Positions 36,706 through 45,829 of a stretch of DNA of 64,000 nt are shown one piece after another; the first letter of the stretch is position 1, and each line of letters begins with the position of its first letter. The notes beneath the pieces were generated by a model. That model was given only the letters and a program-made list of their open reading frames with translations, made no database searches and had not been told where the DNA came from. Both the position numbers and the translations under genes were made by a program. The stretch is from Parabacteroides distasonis ATCC 8503. Lineage in GTDB: Bacteria > Bacteroidota > Bacteroidia > Bacteroidales > Tannerellaceae. Location: the NCBI RefSeq assembly GCF_000012845.1, contig NC_009615.1, positions 1,325,501 to 1,389,500 on the forward strand, written 5' to 3'.

Positions 36706-38199
36706 ATGAAGACAAACCTCCTCCAGAGAAAACGCCTCCTAACGGAAGAATCGAATCGCTGTTATCTGTGCGATGCCCCTGTCTGCACAAAGGCATGCAA
36801 GCCCGGACTAGATCCGGGCCGCTTGCTGCGGGCCTGTAAAATGGACAACCTAGCGGGAGCTATCCTCCGGGCCTACCAGATGGAAGCCTGCAGGGATTGC
36901 GACGGGTATCCTTGCGAGAAGGCCTGCCTCCGCGGACGAACCGACCGGGCGATATCCATCACTCAAATCGTACGGCAATTGCAAGATATGCCAAACCCGA
37001 CGGATAGTTCTCCCCTCACTTCGTCTCCGGACTTGGCGATCGACTTTTGCGGCATCCGCTGCGCCAACCCCTTTATACTGGCCTCCTCGCCCGTAGCCCA
37101 TAATTACGAGATGTGCGTCCGGGCCCTCGAAGCCGGTTGGGCCGGTATCTGCTTCAAGACGATATCATTCTATCCGAGCCATGAGGTATCCCCCCGCTTC
37201 GACCAAATGGAGGTGGATGGCGTGCCTTTCATCGGATTCAAGAACATGGAACAATTGTCGGAAGCCTCTGTCGAAGAGAATTTCGATACTCTCTATCGCC
37301 TCAAGCAACGCTATCCTGACAAATTAATCATCTCCTCCATTATGGGACGGACAGACGATGAGTGGACACGGCTTGCCCAATATTCCACGCAGGCTGGGGC
37401 CGATATCATTGAGTGCAACTTCTCTTGCCCACAAATGACGCAAGAAGGGATGGGCAGCGACGTAGGACAAAGCCCGGAACTGGTACGCCGGTTCACCGCC
37501 GCCACACGCCGGGGTACCCATCTGCCGATACTAGCGAAGATGACACCGAATATCGGGCAGATGACACCCGTGGCGCTCGCCGCCCACGAAGGAGGAGCCA
37601 CCGGGATAGCCGCCATCAACACCATCAAATGTATCACCCGTATCGATGAGAAAGCACTTACGGCCCGGCCCGTTGTCTGCGGACTGAGCAGCGTGTCCGG
37701 CTATTCGGGGAAAGCCGTGCGCCCTATCGCTCTCCGGTTCATACATGAGCTGGCGAGCGATCCTTCTGCCGGCAAGATGCCTATCAGCGGGATAGGCGGT
37801 ATAGAGACTTGGCGGGATGCCCTCGATTTCCTGCTACTAGGCTGCACGAACCTACAGATATGTACCGCCGTGATGCAATACGGCTTCCGGATCATCGACG
37901 ATCTATGCGAAGGGTTACGACTGTTCATGCAAGAGAACGGATATAAAACCCTATCCGACCTCATAGGTATCGCTTTACCGAACATCGTACCCCCCGAGAA
38001 ACTGGAACGTACGCAGATACACCGCCCGACAGTAGATAACAGCCTATGCCTCGGCTGCGGACGCTGTTTCGTTTCCTGTAACGACGGTGGACATCAAGCT
38101 ATCCGTTTCACCTCTATGCGCAAACCGGTGATAGACGAGCAAAAATGTGTCGGCTGCCATCTTTGCGCATTAGTATGCCCAACCTTCGCCATACATTGA
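36706..38199 (+). CDS. PreA-like dihydropyrimidine dehydrogenase subunit with extra N-terminal cysteine-rich domain
   Basis: 497 residues from the ATG at 36706, 15 nt after the previous gene; the frame is open further upstream inside that gene, but those residues look non-native. The N-terminal 75 residues carry two four-cysteine groups (Cys19, 22, 27, 31 and Cys62, 65, 70, 74), like the Fer4_20 domain of PreT/GltD. The middle is a dihydroorotate-dehydrogenase-like FMN barrel (CANPFILASSPVAH, IIECNFSCP, KMTPN, ISGIGGIETW). Two [4Fe-4S] motifs close it (CLGCGRCFVSC, CVGCHLCALVCP). PreA reduces uracil/thymine with PreT supplying electrons; no PreT gene is adjacent. E. coli PreA is about 85 residues shorter. 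Confidence 0.85.
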   Translation: MKTNLLQRKRLLTEESNRCYLCDAPVCTKACKPGLDPGRLLRACKMDNLAGAILRAYQMEACRDCDGYPCEKACLRGRTDRAISITQIVRQLQDMPNPTDSSPLTSSPDLAIDFCGIRCANPFILASSPVAHNYEMCVRALEAGWAGICFKTISFYPSHEVSPRFDQMEVDGVPFIGFKNMEQLSEASVEENFDTLYRLKQRYPDKLIISSIMGRTDDEWTRLAQYSTQAGADIIECNFSCPQMTQEGMGSDVGQSPELVRRFTAATRRGTHLPILAKMTPNIGQMTPVALAAHEGGATGIAAINTIKCITRIDEKALTARPVVCGLSSVSGYSGKAVRPIALRFIHELASDPSAGKMPISGIGGIETWRDALDFLLLGCTNLQICTAVMQYGFRIIDDLCEGLRLFMQENGYKTLSDLIGIALPNIVPPEKLERTQIHRPTVDNSLCLGCGRCFVSCNDGGHQAIRFTSMRKPVIDEQKCVGCHLCALVCPTFAIH

Positions 38200-38203
38200 C
38201 AGG

Positions 38204-40339
38204 ATGAGGATCGAGACGGGACACCTTATTCTACTATCCATACTTCTTCTGTGCCCGCTAGTCCATTCAGACCTGCGGGCACAAGAGAAGACACCCGTCA
38301 CACGAGCCGACTCCATCATGCGGCAGGTAATCCATCAAGCCCCCATCTACGAGCACGTCCTCGAGAGCTATGAAGCGGAGACCTACGTGAAAGGCCGTAC
38401 GCACGTTCCCCGGAAGAACAAGCTGCTACGATACGCCTATCTGGTCTTCCCGATAGAGCGTCATCCCCGCGATGCCTTCTTCGAGATGAGTGGCCTCACC
38501 CGCTACGACGCTCCCAACCATTATCGCAACGAGATCGTAACCATCAACAGCAGCCATCTCGCCGCCGGAAGGCATTACAAGGAGATAGCCTCGTTCGTCA
38601 ACTTGAACGTCTACTCTCCCACGATCTACAATAAGGGAATGATCATGCCACTCTCGCCCGATGCTTTCAAATATTACACGTTTCGGCAGGAAGGCACGGA
38701 CACGATCTCCGGCACCCTTGTGTATAACATCCGTTTCACCCCTCGCCAATGGAGCCAGAAACTACTATCCGGAAACCTGTACGTAACCGACGAACTCTGG
38801 ACCATCGACCGTATCGAGATACAAGGGCACTCCTCTTTCTCCGAGTTCAACCTAAGCATACGTTTCAACCGTGACGAGAAGCATTTCATCCTCCCGGAAG
38901 AGGCTGACCTGCAAGTCTGCTACCATGCCCTAGGCAACCGGATAGAGAGCGACATCCACGCCGCTTTCCGCTATAAATCGATCTCTTGGGTAGAGGAAGA
39001 CCATGAGAGCAGGAAATTATACTCGCTTGATCAAACCCAATACTATACGATCACCTCCGACACACTCTCCTTTACCCAAGACAGCGCTTATTGGAACAGC
39101 CGGAGGGACAAGCCGCTCACTACCGACGAGAAAGCCTTGTACACCACCGGAACGAACGCGGTGAGGACGGAAGCGGACAGCAGCGTTCTCACCCGCTACC
39201 TCCAACTCGGCGAGCGGCTCACCAGCACGGTCAACAAGGATTACAAGAGTACTCGCGTGAAGTATTCCGGCCTTCTCAACCCGTTCCAGCTATCTTTCGG
39301 AAGCAACGGGATCACCTATAAGCAAGAAGCACGTATCAGTAAGACATTCGAGCATGACCGTCAGCTACGCTTCCACCCCGAGATCGGTTTCCTATTCAAG
39401 GAGAAAGAGCTACGCCTACGGCTAACAACCGACTGGGAGTATCACCCCGAGCGTCAAGGCATCCTCAACCTCACGATAGCCAATGACAACCAAAGCTATT
39501 CCTCCGAAGTGATCCACCAGATCAACGAGATCCTAAAAGATACCCCAATCCGTTTCGACGATCTCAACTTGAAGTATTTCCAGCACTACTATGCCAAGCT
39601 GATGAACCAGATAGAACTGATGAACGGCTTCCGGCTCTCGGCCGGACTCGCATACCACTATCGTACGCCCATGAAAAAGAACAAGGATACCGGATTGGAT
39701 ATTAAGGATCATAATGAGTTCACCCCGGTTATCGGCCTTACCTACACGCCCCGGCAATATTACTGGATGGACGGCTACCGGAAAGAGTACCTGCATTCCC
39801 ATTACCCGACCTTCCGGATTGAGCTGGCACGAAGCATACCGGACCTACTCGGCTGTACGGGAAATTACTGGCGGATGGAGGCCGGCATGAACCAGACCGT
39901 ACGGCTGGGCTTATCCGAACGACTGAGTTACAACCTGAGCGGTGGACTCTTTTTTAACCAGCATAACATGTACTTCGCCGATTTCAGCTATTTCGCCAAA
40001 CGTTATTTCCCCGAGCCTTGGGGCGACCGGTTTGGCGGGATCTTTCATAATCTGGGTGGGGATTGGTACAATGCCTCCGACAAATATATTCAAGGGCACC
40101 TCATGTACGAGAGCCCATTCATTCTATTGCGATTCCTCAAGCCCAATCCCAAGGCGCATAAATACCTCGTGTCCGAACGTTTCTACCTCAGCCAGCTATG
40201 GACTCCCGTATTGCCGAATTACAGCGAGCTCGGGTATGGTATCGGTAGCGACCTTTTTCATATAGCGTTTTTCCTAGGCTTCGAGGAGTTCAAGTATCAA
40301 AGCGTCGGGTTGAAGTTCGCGCTTGAGTTATTCAGATAA
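38204..40339 (+). CDS. DUF5686-family outer-membrane protein
   Basis: 711 residues with a signal peptide (LSILLLCPLVHSDLRAQ). The N-terminal periplasmic part has DUF5686 features (IMRQVIHQAPIYEHVLESYE, AETYVKGRTHVPRKNK, IEIQGHSSFSEFNLSIRF). The second half is a beta-barrel similar to Omp85/DUF5686 barrels (YPTFRIELARSIPDLLG, FYLSQLWTPVLPNYSELGYG, LKFALELFR). It lacks the N-terminal carboxypeptidase-regulatory-like domain often found in this family. The function is unknown. It follows the PreA-like gene by 4 nt and precedes the zinc-enzyme/barrel gene by 18 nt. Confidence 0.8.
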   Translation: MRIETGHLILLSILLLCPLVHSDLRAQEKTPVTRADSIMRQVIHQAPIYEHVLESYEAETYVKGRTHVPRKNKLLRYAYLVFPIERHPRDAFFEMSGLTRYDAPNHYRNEIVTINSSHLAAGRHYKEIASFVNLNVYSPTIYNKGMIMPLSPDAFKYYTFRQEGTDTISGTLVYNIRFTPRQWSQKLLSGNLYVTDELWTIDRIEIQGHSSFSEFNLSIRFNRDEKHFILPEEADLQVCYHALGNRIESDIHAAFRYKSISWVEEDHESRKLYSLDQTQYYTITSDTLSFTQDSAYWNSRRDKPLTTDEKALYTTGTNAVRTEADSSVLTRYLQLGERLTSTVNKDYKSTRVKYSGLLNPFQLSFGSNGITYKQEARISKTFEHDRQLRFHPEIGFLFKEKELRLRLTTDWEYHPERQGILNLTIANDNQSYSSEVIHQINEILKDTPIRFDDLNLKYFQHYYAKLMNQIELMNGFRLSAGLAYHYRTPMKKNKDTGLDIKDHNEFTPVIGLTYTPRQYYWMDGYRKEYLHSHYPTFRIELARSIPDLLGCTGNYWRMEAGMNQTVRLGLSERLSYNLSGGLFFNQHNMYFADFSYFAKRYFPEPWGDRFGGIFHNLGGDWYNASDKYIQGHLMYESPFILLRFLKPNPKAHKYLVSERFYLSQLWTPVLPNYSELGYGIGSDLFHIAFFLGFEEFKYQSVGLKFALELFR

Positions 40340-40357
40340 TTATAAACAAGTATAGAT

Positions 40358-42199
40358 ATGAACAAGAGAAACACTATTAAACAACTTCTTCACCGCGGAT
40401 GCCTACTTATGGGTATCAGCGCAATAACAAGTTCGGCCTTCGCATGGGATTTCGCCGAGCACCGTAAGATCGGCGACCGTGCCATGAGCCTTCTCCCACG
40501 TTATCTGGTGGAAAATGGGATCTTCCCCAACGAGGCCGTCGCTGATAGCGCCTTGCTGCAGATCCTCAACATGTCGCATATGCCCGGCTCGAACGCCTAC
40601 GTCATGAATGAGCTGACGCAGTTGCCGAATATCGTGACCTACGGTACGCTTTGCGGATTGGCCGGCGACCATGTGGAAAATCCCATGCTCTTGGAGACAG
40701 GCCTGCAGACCCATTTCTCCAAGACGAACCGTACGCTGGCTTTGGAGACACAAGCCATGAACGAGTTCCTCACCGGAGCCAACAGCAAGGAGTTGCTCGA
40801 CATCAATCTGGCTTACGGTATCCTAGCGATCAAGGACCTCTCCCACTTCTACGCCTATGGCAAGGGATTGAACGAGCATCTGAAGATGATCGGCCCCGAG
40901 CTGATCCGCCGCCTTCAACGCCCCTCGGAAGTAAACAAGGTCTTCGATAAATTAAATCAGTTGCCCTCCATGAGCAAGTATTTCTGCATCCACATCTTCG
41001 CCATCTATCTAGCACAAGAGGCAGGCAAAGAGATGTGTAAAGGAGATACGCAAACGGCGAGCAACCTTATGTTCTACGCCACGATGTACGAGGCTTTCGC
41101 CGAGCATTTCCTACAAGACTCCTTCGCCTCCGGACACCAAATGGTACGTAGGGGCTTCTCCGCCTCCGCCGTATCCAACAATAAGAGCCTGCACGATTTC
41201 TACAATACCATCCCCGTACAGACCGCTAACCTAAAAGGCGAGACATGGAGTGCTTACGGCGATAAACGTCTGAACCAAAACATGATGGAGTACAACGAGG
41301 CCGATGATTACCGGCATATCCGGGTAACGGAGAAACATCCTTATTCCTTGGAGAAAGGCGATAGCTACGAGCGGGAGACGAAGGTATTCTACCAAGTCGT
41401 GACCGCCACCTGCGAGTCTATCGTAGAAGTCTGGAAAGCCTACCAGAATGCCTTGGAAGGATCAGACGAGAATATCTTGAACGAGATCCCTTCCGAACGA
41501 GACGACCTACCTCAGTTCGTCTACGATCGTTTCCCGGTAATCAAGGATTTCCCGATCCCCTTCGGGACGAATTTGGATGACATCCCCTTGGAAGCTTCCG
41601 TCGCCGACCGCAAGGATGAGCTACAGCTGATCGTACAAGAGCCTTTTACCCGCAACTTTATCCGGTCGAGGGTAGCCAACTCCTTCATGTTCCTGATCGG
41701 CACGCCGATCCATAGCAACCGGGATGGTGTCATGACGTATGGCGGTCGCTTGAACGTCAGCATGATCAATTGGCATAAGTTCGGGAAAGGGAAAGGCATG
41801 ATCATGGAGCCGGGCGACATCGCTCATTGGGTATCCCCTACGATCTCCGGTTATTATATGCACGCCCCTTCCTCCTCCTACACGATCAAGAACTGGAACG
41901 TGAAGGCGGGCGCCAATTATAACATGGATATATTCGTTTCCCCGAAACGTTTCCTCGGCCTGTATAGTTATTTCGAGATGGGTATAGACCGCCGTAATGA
42001 CGAGACCCGTTTCTTGGTAGCTCCCTCGGTCGGTATCCAGCTAGGTTCCCTGATCGGTGTCCATAATTTCAATATGCCGGGATGGTTACGCATCCCGTTG
42101 GGAATTATCCTCCCCTTGAAATTCGCCGTCACTTGCAATAAGGTGGCCGGCCGTCCGGTAGAATGGATCAGCAATATGGAGGTGGATATATTGTTCTAG
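40358..42199 (+). CDS. S1/P1 nuclease-phospholipase C-like zinc enzyme with barrel-like C-terminus
   Basis: 613 residues. The signal peptide ends SSAFA, so cleavage would leave Trp30 as the mature N-terminus, with His35 five residues on (W-D-F-A-E-H). This is the Trp1/His6 zinc pattern of S1/P1 nucleases; bacterial phospholipases C also use an N-terminal Trp. Further ligands fit: Asp104-His105 in LAGDHVEN, Asp160/His163 in IKDLSHFYA, and His250-Asp254-His260 in AEHFLQDSFASGH (spacing +4, +6, as in S1/P1). From about residue 430 the protein turns to amphipathic strands ending ISNMEVDILF, like an outer-membrane barrel. The enzyme class is inferred from metal ligands only; the substrate may be phospholipid or nucleic acid. 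Confidence 0.72.
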   Translation: MNKRNTIKQLLHRGCLLMGISAITSSAFAWDFAEHRKIGDRAMSLLPRYLVENGIFPNEAVADSALLQILNMSHMPGSNAYVMNELTQLPNIVTYGTLCGLAGDHVENPMLLETGLQTHFSKTNRTLALETQAMNEFLTGANSKELLDINLAYGILAIKDLSHFYAYGKGLNEHLKMIGPELIRRLQRPSEVNKVFDKLNQLPSMSKYFCIHIFAIYLAQEAGKEMCKGDTQTASNLMFYATMYEAFAEHFLQDSFASGHQMVRRGFSASAVSNNKSLHDFYNTIPVQTANLKGETWSAYGDKRLNQNMMEYNEADDYRHIRVTEKHPYSLEKGDSYERETKVFYQVVTATCESIVEVWKAYQNALEGSDENILNEIPSERDDLPQFVYDRFPVIKDFPIPFGTNLDDIPLEASVADRKDELQLIVQEPFTRNFIRSRVANSFMFLIGTPIHSNRDGVMTYGGRLNVSMINWHKFGKGKGMIMEPGDIAHWVSPTISGYYMHAPSSSYTIKNWNVKAGANYNMDIFVSPKRFLGLYSYFEMGIDRRNDETRFLVAPSVGIQLGSLIGVHNFNMPGWLRIPLGIILPLKFAVTCNKVAGRPVEWISNMEVDILF

Positions 42200-42215
42200 G
42201 AAACACCTTGATTCA

Positions 42216-42303
42216 TGCCTATATAGGTAAGAGGCCACACGGATATCGGCGTAACCCCTTACCTATATAGGCACAGGGCCACGCCGATACTCGCGTAGTG
42301 TCA
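42216..42303. repeat. 44-bp direct repeat of palindromic words on a 22-nt grid
   Basis: Two diverged 44-bp copies (42216-42259 and 42260-42303) fill the gap between convergent genes. The palindrome CCTATATAGG occurs at 42218 and 42262, and GATATC (42242-42247) is centred midway, so three palindrome centres lie exactly 22 nt apart. GGCCAC recurs at 42233 and 42277. TGCCTATATAGGTAAG (42216-42231) is the exact reverse complement of 42258-42273. The second copy runs into the pabC stop codon. Confidence 0.85.
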
Positions 42304-42915
42304 TACGTATATACGTGTGATCTCATCGATTTCGCCGAACCCGATCAAGGCGTTAAACAGACGGATCCGGGTATACTTAGGCAGATCCTCTACCGGGATA
42401 TCCTCGGCCTGTACCAAGCCTTTATCCAATAAGTAAGCACGCATCGTACCACATAACAAAGGGCGTGCGGGAGTGATCCAAGAGGTGCCATTCCAAAGGG
42501 CGACATTGCAAATGGAAGTATCGGTCAGCAAACCGTCACGGATGATCAGGATATCGTCATGCCCCCCTCGTTGGGCGAATAAATCATTTAAGCATTGGCG
42601 ATCCGTACTCTTATAGGAATAATCGATCTCATCGCATGTAACCAATCGCAAGGAATGAACCGGACGCATACGGTAAGGAACGTATTCTACCTGTAAGACC
42701 TCGCGGGTATATTCCACCCGGCATTTGGTACGTTCTTGATGAGGCCCCGGATGAATATAACCCGCGAGATCAATTTCTTCTCTCGCTCCGAATAGCTCCC
42801 TGCGGGTACGGTTCATACGGGCATTATGGTACGGAAGGTTATGTATCCGTCCCCTCTCGATACGGATCGTCTCCACAAACGGACTCCCTGATAAGGTCTC
42901 AATAGATGGGCACAT
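42301..42915 (-). CDS. pabC: Aminodeoxychorismate lyase-like class IV aminotransferase
   Basis: 204 residues, shorter than E. coli PabC (about 270) but within the range of Bacteroidales homologues. Class IV aminotransferase features: FVETIRIERGRIHNLPYHNARM at the start (positions 13-34), the lysine-containing strand EYTREVLQVEYVPY, GGHDDILIIRDGLLTDTSIC, and the late IPVEDLPKYTRIRLFNALIG. It splits 4-amino-4-deoxychorismate into p-aminobenzoate and pyruvate for folate synthesis. It overlaps pabB by 17 nt, which supports the assignment. It is the last gene of the operon. Confidence 0.85.
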   Translation of the reverse strand: MCPSIETLSGSPFVETIRIERGRIHNLPYHNARMNRTRRELFGAREEIDLAGYIHPGPHQERTKCRVEYTREVLQVEYVPYRMRPVHSLRLVTCDEIDYSYKSTDRQCLNDLFAQRGGHDDILIIRDGLLTDTSICNVALWNGTSWITPARPLLCGTMRAYLLDKGLVQAEDIPVEDLPKYTRIRLFNALIGFGEIDEITRIYV

Positions 42916-43906
42916 ATACTTTTTGTTTCATCTCGTTATACTCCGATCTCACATCACTTTTAGAGGTGATTCCCCCACCGCTCTTGAAAACAAACGAACG
43001 GGGAGAGACTTGTTCCATAAAACGGATCATCACGGCGCTGTCTAAATCTTGGCCGTCAAAATACCCCATCACCCCCGTATAGAAGCCCCGCTCATAGGTT
43101 TCCGCCTCGGCGATGATCTCCAAGGTCTTTTTCTTGGGAGCGCCCGTGATGGAGCCGGCAGGCAAGAGGCTGAACAAAATCTCCCCGACATGTCCGTTCC
43201 ATCCCTCCGGCAACCGGCCTCTTATCTCAGAGCTGACCTGCAACAAACTTCCGTTATGCGTACGCAATTCATCGATATAACGATACCGGGGAACACAAAC
43301 CTCGGAGGCTAGGATACTCAAGTCATTCCGGATCAAATCCACGATCGTGGCATGCTCCGCCGCTTCCTTGGGATCATCGAGGATACGTCTCCGGGCATCG
43401 GGCAGCGTAGCGTCAATCGTACCTTTCATGGGATACGAATAGATGAGACCATCCCGCGTCCGCACGAATATCTCGGGCGAGAATACCACGAAACGATCCC
43501 GCATCCAAAGCTTATACATCGCCTTGGAATGGTAAAAGATATCTTTCAAGGAGAGGTTCGTATATACCGGAGTAGCGCATGTCAAGTTTACCAAATAAGA
43601 ATTACCCGCATGGATATGCCGGGAAACGGTCTCGAATGAATGGACATACTCCTCGAAAGAAACATACGAGGGTTGCCATTCAACAGGTTCTCCGGATATA
43701 AGATGAGAGGAATCCCGCAAGTTACATTCGTGATTTATATTCGTAAAGCCGTTCAAATCGTACAATAACTCGGAGGGAGCGATCTCTTCCGGACTCTCCA
43801 CGTAGATCCGCTCTCGTTTATAATCAATGATAAAAAGGAAAGGCCGTCCCGCTTTCCCCATTTCGTTCATGCGGAAGATGGCCTCTTCTTGCGTGTATTC
43901 GGTCAT
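42899..43906 (-). CDS. pabB: Aminodeoxychorismate synthase component I
   Basis: 335 residues from the ATG at 43906, whose first base is shared with the preceding stop (TAATG). The open frame extends 23 codons further upstream, but that stretch is non-native. The chorismate-binding fold shows YSYPMKGTIDATLPDARRRI, ATIVDLIRNDLSILA, LPAGSITGAPKKKTLEII (substrate loop), ERGFYTGVMGYF and FKSGGGITSKSDVRSEY. It makes 4-amino-4-deoxychorismate from chorismate and ammonia; the glutaminase PabA is not in the window. TrpE is excluded by its context with pabC. Confidence 0.92.
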   Translation of the reverse strand: MTEYTQEEAIFRMNEMGKAGRPFLFIIDYKRERIYVESPEEIAPSELLYDLNGFTNINHECNLRDSSHLISGEPVEWQPSYVSFEEYVHSFETVSRHIHAGNSYLVNLTCATPVYTNLSLKDIFYHSKAMYKLWMRDRFVVFSPEIFVRTRDGLIYSYPMKGTIDATLPDARRRILDDPKEAAEHATIVDLIRNDLSILASEVCVPRYRYIDELRTHNGSLLQVSSEIRGRLPEGWNGHVGEILFSLLPAGSITGAPKKKTLEIIAEAETYERGFYTGVMGYFDGQDLDSAVMIRFMEQVSPRSFVFKSGGGITSKSDVRSEYNEMKQKVYVPIY

Positions 43907-44781
43907 TATACTAAAAATCGTTCTGTCAAACCACCAAACGCATCGATACGGCGATCCCGGAAGAAAGGCCACCAACGACGCACGTTCTCACCGCGAGTCT
44001 TGTCGATCTCTATCACACGTACCTCCTCCTCGTCATTCGGGAATACGGTTAATAGCTCACCTTGGGGACCGGCCGCGAAACTGTTTCCCCAAAACCGGAT
44101 ACCGCCCGTTTGTCCCGAAGGGTCCGGCTCATGCCCGGTACGATTTACGGAAATGACCGGGAGTCCGTTCGCCACGGCATGTCCCCGCTGTATGGTCACC
44201 CACGCACCCAGCTGACGGTCCTTCTCTTCCTGCGTATCGCTACTTTCCCAGCCGATAGCGGTCGGATAGATCAACATCTCGGCGCCACGCATAGCCATCA
44301 AACGGGCTGCTTCCGGATACCATTGATCCCAGCAAACCAACACACCAAGACGCCCCACAGAGGTATCGATAGGCTCAAAGCCTAAATCACCGGGGGTAAA
44401 ATAGAACTTCTCGTAATAAGCGGGGTCATCCGGGATATGCATCTTGCGGTATTTTCCGGCGATCGTACCGTCTTTCTCCAAGACGACGGCCGTGTTATGG
44501 TACAGGCCCGGGGCACGCTTCTCGAAAAGGGAAAGTACCAAGACGATACCCAATTCTTTCGCCAAGGCACCGAAGGTTTCCGTCGATGGGCCGGGGATCG
44601 TCTCTGCCAAGTCAAACATACTCGTATCTTCCGTCTGGCAGAAATACAGGCCGTTATGCAGTTCTTGCAAGACGACCAATTCCGCTCCCTCCCGGGCAGC
44701 CTTACGGATATTTACCTTTAGCTTCTCTATATTCGCCGCTCTGTCAGCGGTATTCTTTTGTTGTATTAATCCTACTTTCAT
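43906..44781 (-). CDS. aguB: N-carbamoylputrescine amidase
   Basis: 291 residues, carbon-nitrogen hydrolase (nitrilase) superfamily. The catalytic triad is visible: Glu40 in LQELHNG, Lys113 in YRKMHIPDD and Cys150 in CWDQWYPEAAR. It cleaves N-carbamoylputrescine to putrescine, CO2 and ammonia. The agmatine deiminase gene that makes its substrate lies 19 nt upstream, which settles the assignment within this broad family. It is coupled to pabB by a one-base overlap. The protein is cytosolic, with no signal peptide. Confidence 0.95.
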   Translation of the reverse strand: MKVGLIQQKNTADRAANIEKLKVNIRKAAREGAELVVLQELHNGLYFCQTEDTSMFDLAETIPGPSTETFGALAKELGIVLVLSLFEKRAPGLYHNTAVVLEKDGTIAGKYRKMHIPDDPAYYEKFYFTPGDLGFEPIDTSVGRLGVLVCWDQWYPEAARLMAMRGAEMLIYPTAIGWESSDTQEEKDRQLGAWVTIQRGHAVANGLPVISVNRTGHEPDPSGQTGGIRFWGNSFAAGPQGELLTVFPNDEEEVRVIEIDKTRGENVRRWWPFFRDRRIDAFGGLTERFLV

Positions 44782-44800
44782 ATTTAATTGGTTGTAGTTG

Positions 44801-45829
44801 TTATTCGATAAAACCTTCCGGATACTGCATCGTTACGCAATGCAGGGAACCGTGTTGCTTGATAAGCGGAAGGCAATTGATACCCACGATCTCACGGTCC
44901 GGGAACGCTTCCCGCAAAGCAGCTTTAGCGATCTCATCTTTCGGTGAGTCATAGAACGGAACCAATACGGCCCCATTCATGATCAGGAAATTAGCGTAGG
45001 TAGCGGGCAAGCGCTCCCCTTCCCATTCCACCTTATCGGCCATCGGAAGTGGAATCAGACGATAAGGCTCACCATTCGCCCTAGTAAACTCCTTGATCTC
45101 CTCCTCCATCGCCTTCAATTCCTCATAATGCTCATCTTCCTCATCCTCGCAACGGACATAAGCGATCGTATCCTCGCTACAGAAACGGGCGAGCGTATCC
45201 ACGTGGCTATCCGTATCGTCTCCGGCTAAATAACCGCTGGTAATCCAAAGGATACGATCCAAGCCAAATACGTCTTTCAAATAACGTTCCAATTCCTCCT
45301 GTTGCAAATACTCATTACGGTTTACGGATGCCAGACACTCAACGGTAGTCATCAACGTACCTTTCCCATCCGATTCGATACTACCGCCTTCCAGCACGAA
45401 AGGTTGCATATTAGCGGGCACCACCTCACCGGAGAAGGTCTTCATATGACAAAGATTACGGGTAATCAAATTATCATGATTGGCGGCGAACTTCATTCCC
45501 CAGCCATTGAACACGAAATCATAAAGCATGGGCGTTCCCTCATCGAAGACGGAGATCCCCCCGTGATCCCGTGCCCACGTATCGTTCGTATCCATCTCAC
45601 GGAAAATGACACGGTCGTAATCAACCTCACCCAATTGTTCACGTACGGCGGTCTCGTCCGGACAGACAATCAATAACTTCTCTCGCTTGATCACTTCCTT
45701 GGCGATAGCCACGAAGCAAGGAATCACCTCGTCCAATATCGGGGCCCAATCCGTATTCTCATGCGGCCACGTAAGCTGCACGGCACTTTGCGGATACCAT
45801 TCCGCAGGTAATATCACGTTATGTTCCAT
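44801..45829 (-). CDS. aguA: Agmatine deiminase
   Basis: 342 residues, PAD_porph/agmatine deiminase family. Motifs: NDTWARDHGGISVF, FVLEGGSIESDG, GDDTDSHVDTLARF, and the nucleophile Cys331 in HGSLHCVTMQYPEGF. It converts agmatine to N-carbamoylputrescine and ammonia. Together with the amidase downstream it forms the two-step route from agmatine to putrescine. Its start lies inside the last codons of the MATE gene (11-nt overlap). Confidence 0.96.
   Translation of the reverse strand: MEHNVILPAEWYPQSAVQLTWPHENTDWAPILDEVIPCFVAIAKEVIKREKLLIVCPDETAVREQLGEVDYDRVIFREMDTNDTWARDHGGISVFDEGTPMLYDFVFNGWGMKFAANHDNLITRNLCHMKTFSGEVVPANMQPFVLEGGSIESDGKGTLMTTVECLASVNRNEYLQQEELERYLKDVFGLDRILWITSGYLAGDDTDSHVDTLARFCSEDTIAYVRCEDEEDEHYEELKAMEEEIKEFTRANGEPYRLIPLPMADKVEWEGERLPATYANFLIMNGAVLVPFYDSPKDEIAKAALREAFPDREIVGINCLPLIKQHGSLHCVTMQYPEGFIE

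Noticed and set aside
43907..43975. 23-residue extension of pabB into aguB
   Set aside because: The TAATG coupling at 43906 gives a natural start, and the extra residues are not family-like.
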